A DNA stretch of 22,148 nt from CAYNDB01 sp964395915 (lineage in GTDB: Bacteria; Nitrospinota_A; UBA7883; JAJRTC01). Below the pieces are notes generated by a model, which saw nothing but the letters and a program-made list of their open reading frames with translations, was not told where the DNA came from and made no database searches. Every line of letters begins with the position of its first letter. Positions within the stretch are counted from its first letter, which is position 1. A program made the position numbers and the translations under genes. Location: assembly GCA_964395915.1 (NCBI GenBank), contig CAYNDB010000032.1, positions 1-22,148 of the forward strand, in the 5' to 3' direction. Shown here piece after piece: positions 1 through 7,325 of this stretch.

Positions 1-291
1 ATCGACGATCACGATATCGCGCGCGCCTTCCCGGTTTTCGTTTATCATCGATTCAAATTTTATCTCGCCTGTGTTGACGTTCAGCTTGGCGCCCCACATA
101 TCGCCTGCGTCGCCTCCGTCTTCCACCAGCAGATCGCGCGATTTGGAATGCCACTTTGCTCCGGCGGCCACAATTCCACGCCGCAAATCCGCCACAACTT
201 TTATGACTCCGCCATGGCTTCCGGCAAGGAGGCTCAAAGTTTCAGGAGGGGCTTTCTCTTCTAAAATAGCGTTATGATATTTTGCTTTCAT
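1..291 (-). CDS. DUF5674 family protein (3' end cut by window edge)
   Basis: An open frame starts at ATG 289-291 and runs off the left edge without a stop, giving 97 codons. The translation contains VIKVVADLRRGIVAAGAKWH, then LLVEDGG, DMWGAKLNV and IKFESMIN. This order (a 'VK.VVD...I..GGELH' block, a 'LLEDGS..DLWG' block and a 'I.F.S.IN' block) is what I know from the DUF5674 family, small proteins of unknown function. The start overlaps the last 20 bases of the upstream DUF502 gene, so the two are probably translationally coupled in one operon. The Shine-Dalgarno upstream of the ATG is weak (CCCAGG). No catalytic residues can be assigned and I give no function. Only a few C-terminal residues are probably missing, because the family is about 100-110 residues long. 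Confidence 0.72.
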   Translation of the reverse strand, partial: MKAKYHNAILEEKAPPETLSLLAGSHGGVIKVVADLRRGIVAAGAKWHSKSRDLLVEDGGDAGDMWGAKLNVNTGEIKFESMINENREGARDIVIVD

Positions 292-964
292 CCTGGGTCT
301 TAAGCGCGGCAGGTTTGCTTTGTTTCACTTCAATCGCTGGAGTGTAATTCGGGGTCACCACACCTCCGGAGACAATCATTTTTATTCCATTTTCAACGCT
401 CATTTCGAGCTCCACAATATCTTCTTTTGGTATCATGAGAAAAAATCCGGACGTGGGGTTTGGTGTTGTAGGCACAAAAATATTAACAAGCTCCTCGCCG
501 GTAATTTCTTGCACTTCTCCTTTTGAGGTTCCGGTTATAAAGGCGAGGCAATATATACCTTTGCGCGGATATTCGAGCATCACAACTTTTGAAAAAGCGG
601 TTTCCTGGCTATTGACGAAAGTGTCGATCACCTGTTTTGCGCCTATGTATACCGAGCGGATAAGCGGTATCTGCGTTACCAGCGATTCTCCAACACCCCA
701 CAGCTTTTTGCCCAGATAGTTTTTTGTGACAAGCCCGATGAGGAATATCAGCGCTACGGTGGTTATCACGCCAATGCCGGGAAGATGAAAATCTTCCGGA
801 ATCGGGGCGCCACTTTGGATAATTATCTGTGTTACCAGCGGGCCAAGGAAATTGTCGAGGGTTACAAATACGATTTTGAAAAAGAAGATAGTAATGACAA
901 GCGGAAGGCTGACGAACAGCCCTGTCAGGAACACTTTTCTTATTCTGGATGATAAAGGCTTCAT
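272..964 (-). CDS. DUF502 family integral membrane protein
   Basis: This 230-residue protein matches the DUF502/COG2928 pattern. It has an N-terminal basic stretch (SSRIRKVFLTG), a first hydrophobic segment at about residues 12-35, a second at about 63-80 (GIGVITTVALIFLIGLVTKN), and the conserved ending of the second segment, LWGVGESLVTQIPLIRSVY. A soluble C-terminal part follows, with LEYPRKGIYCLAFITG and VNIFVPTTPNPTSGFFLMIP. The biochemical role of the family is unknown; homologues are widespread inner-membrane proteins. The C-terminal tail past about residue 205 is low-complexity and lysine-rich. It lies 25 bases after the hydrolase gene and overlaps the DUF5674 gene by 20 bases, so it belongs to the four-gene minus-strand run. 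No clear ribosome site precedes its ATG. Confidence 0.9.
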   Translation of the reverse strand: MKPLSSRIRKVFLTGLFVSLPLVITIFFFKIVFVTLDNFLGPLVTQIIIQSGAPIPEDFHLPGIGVITTVALIFLIGLVTKNYLGKKLWGVGESLVTQIPLIRSVYIGAKQVIDTFVNSQETAFSKVVMLEYPRKGIYCLAFITGTSKGEVQEITGEELVNIFVPTTPNPTSGFFLMIPKEDIVELEMSVENGIKMIVSGGVVTPNYTPAIEVKQSKPAALKTQDESKIS

Positions 965-989
965 GTTTTAATAAAATTTCAGTGGTAAT

Positions 990-1883
990 CTACAATGATA
1001 TGACAAGGTGTTCTCGCGCAAGTCGCACTGGAATGGAGTTGTGAGACGCTTCCCATGCGCGGTCCTGAAGCTCTGTGAGCATCTTTTGCAGATCCGCGTC
1101 AACCCTGTCAGGGTCGTGATGAAACAGCACAATCTCTCCAACGTTTGCGTCTTGCGCCAGCTTGTACGCGTCGTCAAGAGAGGAATGACCCCATCCAATT
1201 TTTGTGGCGTATTCCTCCGGAGTGTACTGGGCGTCAATACACAATAAATCGGCCCCTGCAACGAAATCGATCAAGGCGCGGGACTGTTCTTGCGCTACAA
1301 GCCGACCTTCTTCGCGGTCGATTTCATCTCCGTCGGCGAAGAGGTTCCTGTATGGCTCATGATCGGTAAGGTATACGAATGATTTACCATTACAGGTAAT
1401 TCTGTACGAAAGGCATATCACAGGATGGTTGACATATTTGGTCTTAACGGTTATGCCAGAGCCAATGGAAATCTCCTGTTCCGAAATGTCGTGGAATTTC
1501 AAGTTTGAGGCAAGTTCGGCTACCCGGACAGGGAAATAGGTGTATTCCATCTGAAGGCTCAAGGTCTCTTCAAGGTTTTTGGAATAATGAACCGGCCCGT
1601 AAAGCCCGATCGTGTACTTAGGGTTAAATAATGGGGCGAAGAAAGGAAGCCCCTGTATATGATCCCAGTGAGTATGGGAGAAGAAGACATGGATTTCGTT
1701 GATATCGGGTTTGCTCAGAATATCCATGCCCAGCTTTCGGATCCCGGTTCCGCCATCGAGTATCACCAATGGCTCTGAGGGGCCGTTGCGCACCTCGACA
1801 CAAGGAGTGTTTCCTCCGAATTGGGATGTATCAGGGCCGGGGGCCGGGAGGGAGCCACGAACACCCCAAAATTCAATTTCCAT
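990..1883 (-). CDS. Metallo-beta-lactamase-fold metal-dependent hydrolase
   Basis: The 297-residue protein has the metallo-beta-lactamase fold of the PhnP/ElaC-like hydrolase group. The N-terminus has WGVRGSLPAPG and FGGNTPCVEVR. A DGGTGIRKLG strand follows, then the metal-binding signature HTHWDH (H70, H72, D74, H75), HPVICLSYRI, a downstream YLTDHEP aspartate/histidine site, and WGHSSLDDA with LFHHDPDR near the C-terminus. This subgroup often turns up beside signalling or HDOD/cyclase genes. Its natural substrate is usually unknown; a cyclic nucleotide or phosphodiester is possible but not shown. It begins 13 bases after the HDOD gene on the same strand. The chosen ATG is the only one giving the complete N-terminal WGVRGS motif. 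No strong Shine-Dalgarno is visible. Confidence 0.9.
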   Translation of the reverse strand: MEIEFWGVRGSLPAPGPDTSQFGGNTPCVEVRNGPSEPLVILDGGTGIRKLGMDILSKPDINEIHVFFSHTHWDHIQGLPFFAPLFNPKYTIGLYGPVHYSKNLEETLSLQMEYTYFPVRVAELASNLKFHDISEQEISIGSGITVKTKYVNHPVICLSYRITCNGKSFVYLTDHEPYRNLFADGDEIDREEGRLVAQEQSRALIDFVAGADLLCIDAQYTPEEYATKIGWGHSSLDDAYKLAQDANVGEIVLFHHDPDRVDADLQKMLTELQDRAWEASHNSIPVRLAREHLVISL

Positions 1884-1896
1884 TTAAAGCTTGTGG

Positions 1897-2760
1897 TTAT
1901 TTGGTATTAATAAATTCTTTGGCGTTTTCAACTTCTTCAGAGAGCCCAGAAAGGCAGCTTTCAACTTCATCCTGGTCAAGGCCAAAGGCTTCCCATGTCT
2001 CACTGGAGATACTATCAAGATTTGCGGAGTCTTGGATACCTATTTTTAAAAGGTGGGTGTAATGATCCGCGACATAGACCGAGAGCGCGAGCTGATTGAT
2101 TTCTTTCCCTTCGCTTATAGGATTGTGGTGAAAGGCTATAGATTGAGAAAGCGATTGGGGGAACTTCCATTGTTGCGCGATCATGTTTCCAAGCATTGCG
2201 TGCGAAACGTTGAAATGTTTATTCTCAAGATCGACCCTGAGAGTTGAGGGTTCAAATTCCGGATCGTAAATCTTTTCACATTCATCTTTATGTTTCTGGA
2301 TCAGAACAGCTTTTCCTATATCGTGCAACAGCCCCGCCACAAAGTGCTCCTCCACCTGAAACGGGCTTGTCTTCATGGCTTTGGCCATGGTCCTGGACGC
2401 TATGGCGCACCCAAGGCAATGCTCCCAGAACTGTTCGTTTGAAAACCATTTGAAATCGTCCTTTATATTTATCGCGCTTATTACAGCGACAGAAAGGGCG
2501 ATGTTTTTGATGGTATTGAAACCAAGCATTATTACGGCCCGGTTCAAAGATGATATGGCCTTGCCGACACCAAAATAGGCCGAATTGACAAGCTTTAATA
2601 ATTTGGCTGTCAGCATGGCGTCCATGGATATTGCGCTGACAAGGTCTCCCGGGGAAGATTGCGGGTTGTTTGCCAGAGAAATTATTTTCATGACCACCGG
2701 GGAAAACCCCGACATCTTTTCGACAAATTTGATGAGGTCAGTACTGTTTGATTCGTCCAA
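1897..2760 (-). CDS. HDOD domain protein
   Basis: A 287-residue single-domain HDOD protein. Residues about 15-215 carry the family features: FSPVVMKIISLANNP, DAMLTAKLLKLVNSAYFG, RAVIMLGFNTIKNIALSV and the degenerate HD site in VAGLLHDIGKAVL. HDOD proteins are signalling outputs found in chemotaxis, motility or stress circuits; most are not active phosphohydrolases. The first plausible start is a TTG at 2758-2760; the next in-frame ATG is Met16, which would cut into the domain, and an upstream TAA limits the frame. An extended -10 element lies 34 bases further upstream and supports the TTG. It is the first gene of a minus-strand run with the metallo-beta-lactamase-fold, DUF502 and DUF5674 genes. 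The start codon is uncertain. Confidence 0.88.
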   Translation of the reverse strand: MDESNSTDLIKFVEKMSGFSPVVMKIISLANNPQSSPGDLVSAISMDAMLTAKLLKLVNSAYFGVGKAISSLNRAVIMLGFNTIKNIALSVAVISAINIKDDFKWFSNEQFWEHCLGCAIASRTMAKAMKTSPFQVEEHFVAGLLHDIGKAVLIQKHKDECEKIYDPEFEPSTLRVDLENKHFNVSHAMLGNMIAQQWKFPQSLSQSIAFHHNPISEGKEINQLALSVYVADHYTHLLKIGIQDSANLDSISSETWEAFGLDQDEVESCLSGLSEEVENAKEFINTK

Positions 2761-2793
2761 GGTATTGATAAAGCAAGTTTATGGTTAATAGAT

Positions 2794-2802
2794 ATTTTAT
2801 CA
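2794..2802 (-). promoter_or_regulatory. Extended -10 promoter element for the HDOD operon
   Basis: On the minus strand these bases read TGATAAAAT, an extended -10 (TGnTATAAT-like) about 33 bases before the HDOD start. No good -35 hexamer is present at 17 bases, as is usual for extended -10 promoters. Assigned by eye only. Confidence 0.45.
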
Positions 2803-2841
2803 CAATATCAGCATTGTTCTTTAATGAGATTTAAAACTTTA

Positions 2842-2850
2842 TGTTAGAAT
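2842..2850 (+). promoter_or_regulatory. Extended -10 promoter element for the Dabb gene
   Basis: Reads TGTTAGAAT, 22 bases before the Dabb ATG. It sits back-to-back with the HDOD promoter in the 112-base divergent intergenic region. No convincing -35 box at 17 bases. Confidence 0.42.
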
Positions 2851-2872
2851 ATTTTATTTTATCTAATGGAAA

Positions 2873-3178
2873 ATGATCAGGCATATAGTGCTTTTCAAGT
2901 TTAAAACAGGGGTATCGCAGGAGGAAATGGAGGCGTTTGCCCAAATGCTTTCTGACCTTAAAAACGAAGTGAAATATGTTAGGGTTCTGGAGGTCTCACG
3001 CGATATAGGCGCTAAACCTAACTCCTATGACTTGGTGTTGAACTCGCTTTTTGACTCTATGGATGATGTGGATAAATATTCTGTTCACCCGGCCCATATC
3101 AAAGCGCTTGAGATGGTCAACAAGCTGTGCGAGCCAACAGTCAAGGTAGACTACGATACAAACCAGGTGGAAATGTAA
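2873..3178 (+). CDS. Dabb (stress-responsive alpha/beta barrel) domain protein
   Basis: The 101-residue protein has the whole Dabb domain and nothing else. It starts with MIRHIVLFKFKTGVSQEE, then has a helix, VSRDIGAKPNSYDLVLNSLF, and the typical DKYSVHPAHIKALEMV block near the end. Proteins of this family form dimeric ferredoxin-like barrels; some are polyketide cyclases or plant stress proteins, but bacterial stand-alone copies generally have no known function. The HPAH motif and the length (about 100 residues) are normal for the family. It is transcribed alone, divergent from the HDOD operon and convergent with the acyltransferase gene, with only 6 bases between the two stop codons. Confidence 0.9.
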   Translation: MIRHIVLFKFKTGVSQEEMEAFAQMLSDLKNEVKYVRVLEVSRDIGAKPNSYDLVLNSLFDSMDDVDKYSVHPAHIKALEMVNKLCEPTVKVDYDTNQVEM

Positions 3179-3184
3179 AGTAAA

Positions 3185-3949
3185 TCATCCCGATTCTTCC
3201 TGTTGTTTACGTTTCTTGATAGGTTTTGCAGGGGATCCTACGGCCACAACTTTTTCCGGGAGATCAGAGGTCACAACGGAACCTGCGCCTACAACGGTTC
3301 CCGACCCGATCGTAACACCGTCCAGAGCCGTCACCCTGGCTCCAAGCCAGCAGTTTTTCCCTATTATCACGCCTTTGCTGGACCAGCCATGATCCAATAT
3401 GTTTTCACTAAGATCGTCGAAATTATGGGAGGTGGCAAAAACCGCCGCGTAAGGGCCCAGAAGGGTTTTTTCCCCGATAACGATTTTTGAGTTCGATGAT
3501 ATGTTGCACCACGTGGAAATATTGGCGTAATTTTCAAGAGTGATATCACCATCCTTACAACTCAATATTGAGCCTCGTCCGATATAGCAGTTTGCGCCTA
3601 TTCGGATTCCCTGGTTGTTTGTTCCTTTTGCGTCCAGCAGCGCCCCGTCGTCCACGATTGTCCGCTCTCCTATCTCAATTTTGAGTGGATGCCGAAAGTT
3701 TACATCGGCGCCGAAAATCACTCCGTGTCCCACTTTGCCAAGTATCGACGGGTAAAATATTTTCCTTAGCAGAATACCTAAGGCGCCAGGTATCCGGGAA
3801 ATGAACAAGGTGATAAGTTCGAACTTGATGAGGAACAAAAACGAACGACTGCCCACCACGAGATCCTGATATTGCCTTAAACGCGATTTACCTTTAGTGG
3901 TATACTCGTGCTGTATTTGAATATTTACTTTTTCTTCCCGCCGGTTCAT
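3185..3949 (-). CDS. Hexapeptide-repeat (left-handed beta-helix) acyltransferase
   Basis: A 254-residue protein. Residues about 75-245 are built from imperfect [LIV]-G-x4 hexapeptide repeats (for example IEIGERTIVDDGALLDA, IRIGANCYIGRGSILS, GVIIGKNCWLGARVTALDGV, VTIGSGTVVGAGSVVTSDLP) and end in VAVGSPAKPIKKR, as in O-acetyltransferases of the WbbJ/maltose acetyltransferase group. FATSHNFDD holds the histidine expected in the active site. Residues about 1-70 form a basic segment plus a hydrophobic stretch (FLFLIKFELITLFISRIPGALGILL), suggesting membrane association. The likely role is acetyl transfer onto a cell-surface sugar (lipopolysaccharide, exopolysaccharide or glycan precursor). The substrate cannot be deduced. 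No glycosyltransferase neighbours are present, so it is not part of an obvious polysaccharide cluster here. Confidence 0.88.
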   Translation of the reverse strand: MNRREEKVNIQIQHEYTTKGKSRLRQYQDLVVGSRSFLFLIKFELITLFISRIPGALGILLRKIFYPSILGKVGHGVIFGADVNFRHPLKIEIGERTIVDDGALLDAKGTNNQGIRIGANCYIGRGSILSCKDGDITLENYANISTWCNISSNSKIVIGEKTLLGPYAAVFATSHNFDDLSENILDHGWSSKGVIIGKNCWLGARVTALDGVTIGSGTVVGAGSVVTSDLPEKVVAVGSPAKPIKKRKQQEESG

Positions 3950-4032
3950 TTCACGCGCCTATGGTTGTAAAAGGTAAAACAGTTTAACTTATCCAGCATA
4001 AAAGGTCACATAGAAGATTATGAGTGACGTTA

Positions 4033-4041
4033 TGCTAAAAT
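4033..4041 (+). promoter_or_regulatory. Extended -10 promoter element upstream of the LPG-synthase-TM gene
   Basis: Reads TGCTAAAAT, 62 bases before the ATG at 4104. No clear -35 at the expected distance. It lies in the 154-base divergent region between the acyltransferase and this gene. Confidence 0.4.
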
Positions 4042-4103
4042 GCGTCGGATTTTCCACGTCAACGCACAATAGCTATTTCTAGTGAGAGAGGATTGATTAA
4101 GTA

Positions 4104-5126
4104 ATGAAGTCGACAGAAGGCAGAGTTACGTTTTGGCTCGGTATGGCTGTGACCGTGTTCTTTTTTGGTTGGGCTCTTGTAAAGTTCGATTTTACCGCAG
4201 TGTGGGAGGCTTTGCGCAAGGCCAACTATATATGGGTGATCCCAGCCGCGATAATAGAGACCCTTCTGATTTTTATGCGAGCCGCGCGGTGGCGCTATTT
4301 TCTTTATCCTGTAAAACCTGTATCTCTAAACAGCGCCTCCTCCGCTACGGCCATAGGATTCTTGGCAAACATGCTACTACCGGCAAGAATAGGCGAGTTT
4401 ATCCGCGCATGGGCAATTGGCAAAAAAGAGGGGATCAGCAAAACAGCCTCATTCGGCTCTATCGTGATTGAAAGGGCTATTGACGGGCTTTCGGTGGTTG
4501 TCATAGTCATTTTTCTCATTCTTTTTGTAGACGTCCCGGAAAGCCAGCAAAAATATTGGAATGCGCTTAAGGCGACAGGCTATGCGGTATCGGCTTTTTA
4601 TCTCTTGTTTTTCGTGATGCTTTTACTTTTCCACAAACGGGTAAAACTTGTCGAGTGGATTATCGATACCTGTCTTGGAGTGGCGCCGGAACGCTTTGGT
4701 GTGAAGATAAGGCATATTCTTGAGTCTTTCAGGAGCGGGTTCGATGCGCTGGAGAACGGGCATCATATATTCGCGATCTTCATATGGAGCATAGTTTTCT
4801 GGAGCGTCGCAGGGGGGCTTAATATCGCTTTTTTCTATGCTTTCGGGCTTTACAGCCTTCCATTTGTCGCGACGTATCTTATTCTTATGTCGCAGGTGTT
4901 TGGGTCGATGCTTCCTTCGTCTCCCGGCTTTGTCGGGCCATACCACGCGGCAACTGTTGCGGGGCTTCTGTTTTATGGAGTGGATGAGGAGCTTGCCCTA
5001 TCGATGGCCATAGTGATGCACGCTACAATGTTTTTTACAAACACTGTGCCGGGAGTGGTCTATCTGTGGCTTGAGAAAATGTCATTTTCTGAACTAAAAC
5101 GATCTGCGGAAGAGGAAAAAACATAA
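4104..5126 (+). CDS. UPF0104 / LPG-synthase transmembrane-region family protein (flippase-like)
   Basis: This 340-residue protein is almost entirely membrane-embedded, with about eight hydrophobic segments. It carries the family landmarks: RAARWRYFLYPVKPVS after the second helix, AIGFLANMLLPARIGEFIRAW, SIVIERAIDGLSVVVIV, and a C-terminal half with SMLPSSPGFVGPYHAATVAGLLFYG. This is the lysylphosphatidylglycerol synthetase/UPF0104 transmembrane domain (as in the membrane half of MprF and in AglD-like proteins). No soluble aminoacyl-transferase domain is present, so MprF-type lipid lysinylation is unlikely. Lipid or lipid-linked-sugar translocation is a possible role but unproven. A GAGAGAGG stretch ends about 12 bases before the ATG and may serve as ribosome site. 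The next gene on the strand starts 123 bases downstream. Confidence 0.87.
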   Translation: MKSTEGRVTFWLGMAVTVFFFGWALVKFDFTAVWEALRKANYIWVIPAAIIETLLIFMRAARWRYFLYPVKPVSLNSASSATAIGFLANMLLPARIGEFIRAWAIGKKEGISKTASFGSIVIERAIDGLSVVVIVIFLILFVDVPESQQKYWNALKATGYAVSAFYLLFFVMLLLFHKRVKLVEWIIDTCLGVAPERFGVKIRHILESFRSGFDALENGHHIFAIFIWSIVFWSVAGGLNIAFFYAFGLYSLPFVATYLILMSQVFGSMLPSSPGFVGPYHAATVAGLLFYGVDEELALSMAIVMHATMFFTNTVPGVVYLWLEKMSFSELKRSAEEEKT

Positions 5127-5133
5127 AGAGCTG

Positions 5134-5154
5134 TCCACTGTAAAGTAGAGTGGA
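5134..5154 (+). terminator. Weak stem-loop after the LPG-synthase-TM gene
   Basis: TCCACT (5134-5139) pairs with AGTGGA (5149-5154) across a 9-base loop, 7 bases after the stop codon. There is no following T-run, so it is not a textbook intrinsic terminator. Listed only as a possible 3'-end structure. Confidence 0.2.
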
Positions 5155-5180
5155 AATGGTTCTAGGCATAGCGCGTTAAA

Positions 5181-5196
5181 ATGGGGCGCGCCCCAT
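5181..5196. repeat. Perfect 16-base palindrome
   Basis: ATGGGGCGCGCCCCAT is a perfect palindrome between the LPG-synthase-TM and ankyrin genes, flanked by A/T-rich sequence (TTAAA before, AAAA after). It could be an operator, a repetitive extragenic palindrome, or a hairpin-forming 3' element. The GC-rich core is unlike the surrounding intergenic DNA. Confidence 0.6.
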
Positions 5197-5249
5197 AAAA
5201 ACTAACGATTTATTTGGATGTTTGACCCTTTTATTTTGGTGTGGTGTTT

Positions 5250-6122
5250 ATGCGATTGTTTCTATTGGCTACCCTGTCGCTTATTGCAACACTGACGTTT
5301 CCCGCTATGGCGGCGGATAAAGATGATGGTGTGGTGGCAGAGGCTAAATCTGGAGATGAGGAGCTTTTTAAAAGCTTGCTGGATAAAAAAATATCGATCA
5401 ACGAAAAGGATAACGACGATAACACCCTGCTTATAATAGCCGCTCGCGAGGGACGTTCGAAAATCGTCAAGCTCGCTCTGGAAAATGGAGCGGATATTTC
5501 CGCAAAAAATGAATATGGCAATACGGCTCTCCTTTTGGCCACGTGGGGCGGGCATATAGAAATTGTGAATATGCTTCTTGATAAAGGCGCCGACCCGAAC
5601 GTGGTGAACGAAAACAGTGATACGGCGCTATTGATGGCGGCATGGGAAGGGCATACAGATGTTGTAAAAGCTCTATTATGGGCCGACGCGGATATATATT
5701 ACAAGGATAAGGATAACTGGGCGGCTATCACATTGGCGGCGGAGAAAGGCCGTGTGGAAGTCGTAAAATTTCTTATCGATTTCGGGGCGGATATCCACGT
5801 TAAAAACTATATGGGAAACACACCCCTGGTAATGGCGGCAAGGTACGGGCGCCTCCCCGTGGTAAAAATGTTGCTGGACGCCGGAGCCAGTGTGAATGTT
5901 CACAACTATAACAAGGACACACCGATCATGTTCGCCGCATGGAAAGGGCATAAGGATATCGTCATCACGTTGATTAAACATGGAGCCAAGGTAAACGTTA
6001 AAGAGAGTAGAGACTGGACTCCGCTATATCTTGCGCAAAAAGAGAAACATACCGAGATTGTAAAAATACTAAAAGAGGCTGGCGCAAAAGAGGTGGACAC
6101 TATCCCCTGGCCGTTGCGATAA
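5250..6122 (+). CDS. Exported ankyrin-repeat protein
   Basis: From the ATG at 5250 the protein has 290 residues. It begins with a signal peptide (MRLFLLATLSLIATLTFPAMA, cleavage expected near AMA-AD), so it should act in the periplasm or outside the cell. The rest consists of about seven to eight ankyrin repeats of about 33 residues, each with the pattern TALLLA.WGGHIEIVNMLLDKGADPNV. The first repeat is degenerate (AEAKSGDEELFKSLLDKK). Ankyrin repeats mediate protein-protein contacts; no enzymatic domain is attached. In several bacteria, periplasmic ankyrin proteins partner with catalases or other oxidative-stress enzymes, but no such gene is nearby. A GTG at 5241 in the same frame would add only three residues and spoil the signal peptide start. 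No good Shine-Dalgarno is seen. The stop lies 6 bases from the convergent tsaD stop. Confidence 0.9.
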   Translation: MRLFLLATLSLIATLTFPAMAADKDDGVVAEAKSGDEELFKSLLDKKISINEKDNDDNTLLIIAAREGRSKIVKLALENGADISAKNEYGNTALLLATWGGHIEIVNMLLDKGADPNVVNENSDTALLMAAWEGHTDVVKALLWADADIYYKDKDNWAAITLAAEKGRVEVVKFLIDFGADIHVKNYMGNTPLVMAARYGRLPVVKMLLDAGASVNVHNYNKDTPIMFAAWKGHKDIVITLIKHGAKVNVKESRDWTPLYLAQKEKHTEIVKILKEAGAKEVDTIPWPLR

Positions 6123-6128
6123 CACCGC

Positions 6129-7157
6129 TTATCCGGGCAGCCAGCCTGGATCGGCGTCCATTTCCAGGTAATCCATCCATTTAGAATCGTTCGGGGAATC
6201 GAGATAGAGATTCACCCCGGCCACGCCTACCATCGCCGCATTGTCCGAACAAAGCTCCATGTCCGGCGTTATGACAGGAAGCCCTGTTTCTTTACCAAGA
6301 GCCTCCGCCCTGCGCCTTAGCTTGGTGTTGCAGGCCACCCCTCCAGCTATGGCGATAGACGCTGGCGATGTTTTTTCTATCGCCAAACGTGTTTTATTAA
6401 TTAACGCGTCAACAACCGACTCCTGAAAAGAATGGCAGATATCTTTTACCGGAACCTCTTCGTTTTTTTCCTTGATACCGTTAATAAGATATTTCACTGC
6501 GGTTTTAGGCCCGGAAAAGCTGAAATCGAGCGTATCGGACGCTGTCATGGCGATCGGAACTCTAAACTTTCGTGTTCCTTGAGCCGCCATTTTTTCCACC
6601 TTTGGCCCGCCAGGGTATCCAAGGTCGAGCATTTTAGCGACTTTATCAAAAGCTTCCCCGGCCGCGTCATCTCTTGTTCCGCCGAGGTGGGTGACATCTC
6701 CTATGCGTTTTACAAGGAAAAGTTCTGTATGTCCGCCGGAAACCAGCAAAGCTAAAACAGGCAGAGGCGTTTTAGGCTCTGTGGCAAATATAGCGGCAAT
6801 ATGCCCCTCAAGGTGGTTTACGCCAACCAGCGGAAGACCTCGGCCCCAAGCCAGGGCTTTTGCGTATGACAGCCCGACTAACAGGGCCCCTACAAGCCCA
6901 GGGCCTCTTGTAACGGCCAGAAGCCCGATATCCTTAATCCGCGTTCCGGCTTTCTCCAGAGCTTCCTCCACCACAGGCTGGATAAGCTCCACATGGCGCC
7001 TGCAGGCAAGCTCCGGCACTATGCCGCCGTATTTGCCGTGCAAATCATGCTGGGAGGCTACGACGTTTGACAAAATATCATATCTTCCACGTGTTACAGC
7101 CGCCGCTGTCTCATCGCATGAAGTCTCTATAGCAAGCGTCAGAAGATTGTCTTTCAT
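6129..7157 (-). CDS. tsaD: tRNA N6-adenosine threonylcarbamoyltransferase TsaD
   Basis: At 342 residues this is full length for TsaD (Kae1/Gcp family). It transfers threonylcarbamoyl from TC-AMP to A37 of ANN-decoding tRNAs, working in the cytoplasm with TsaB and TsaE. Visible signatures are LAIETSCDETAAAV at the N-terminus, IVPELACRRHVE, VTRGPGLVGALLVGLSYAKA, the metal-binding VNHLEGHI (H115 and H119), LALLVSGGHTEL, DDAAGEAFDKVAKML, IAIAGGVACNTKLR and the C-terminal CSDNAAMVGVAG aspartate site. All key residues are in place. It is a single minus-strand gene, convergent with the ankyrin gene and divergent from the kinase gene. Confidence 0.98.
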   Translation of the reverse strand: MKDNLLTLAIETSCDETAAAVTRGRYDILSNVVASQHDLHGKYGGIVPELACRRHVELIQPVVEEALEKAGTRIKDIGLLAVTRGPGLVGALLVGLSYAKALAWGRGLPLVGVNHLEGHIAAIFATEPKTPLPVLALLVSGGHTELFLVKRIGDVTHLGGTRDDAAGEAFDKVAKMLDLGYPGGPKVEKMAAQGTRKFRVPIAMTASDTLDFSFSGPKTAVKYLINGIKEKNEEVPVKDICHSFQESVVDALINKTRLAIEKTSPASIAIAGGVACNTKLRRRAEALGKETGLPVITPDMELCSDNAAMVGVAGVNLYLDSPNDSKWMDYLEMDADPGWLPG

Positions 7158-7211
7158 ATTTTTGGCGATCGTGTCGCAAAGATAAAAGGCGCGTTTTTAA
7201 CGTAAAATCTG

Positions 7212-7240
7212 TTTATGCGTTTATTATCAAGCGCTAAAAT
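7212..7240 (+). promoter_or_regulatory. Candidate sigma-70-type promoter upstream of the kinase gene
   Basis: A -35-like TTTATG (7212-7217) and a -10-like TAAAAT (7235-7240) are spaced by 17 bases, giving a leader of about 80 bases before the GTG at 7326. The -35 is weak and the region is A/T-rich, so chance matches are likely. The rest of the 168-base divergent region shows no hairpin or other element I can name. Confidence 0.28.
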
Positions 7241-7325
7241 GAAACATTACAACCGCTTCTTTACAAAATACAAATAACGGACTAATTATTGTTCTTTATA
7301 AACAGCTCTAATTGTTAACGATAAA

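Noticed and set aside
968..1261. 97-codon minus-strand frame inside the MBL-fold hydrolase gene
   Set aside because: It overlaps a well-supported gene in another frame on the same strand and has no recognisable domain or ribosome site.
5241..5249. GTG start for the ankyrin gene
   Set aside because: It adds only MVF before the natural signal peptide start at ATG 5250 and has no better ribosome site.
6691..7185. 164-codon plus-strand frame opposite tsaD
   Set aside because: It is antisense to a full-length tsaD with all motifs, has Ser/Pro-rich shadow composition and shows no domain.
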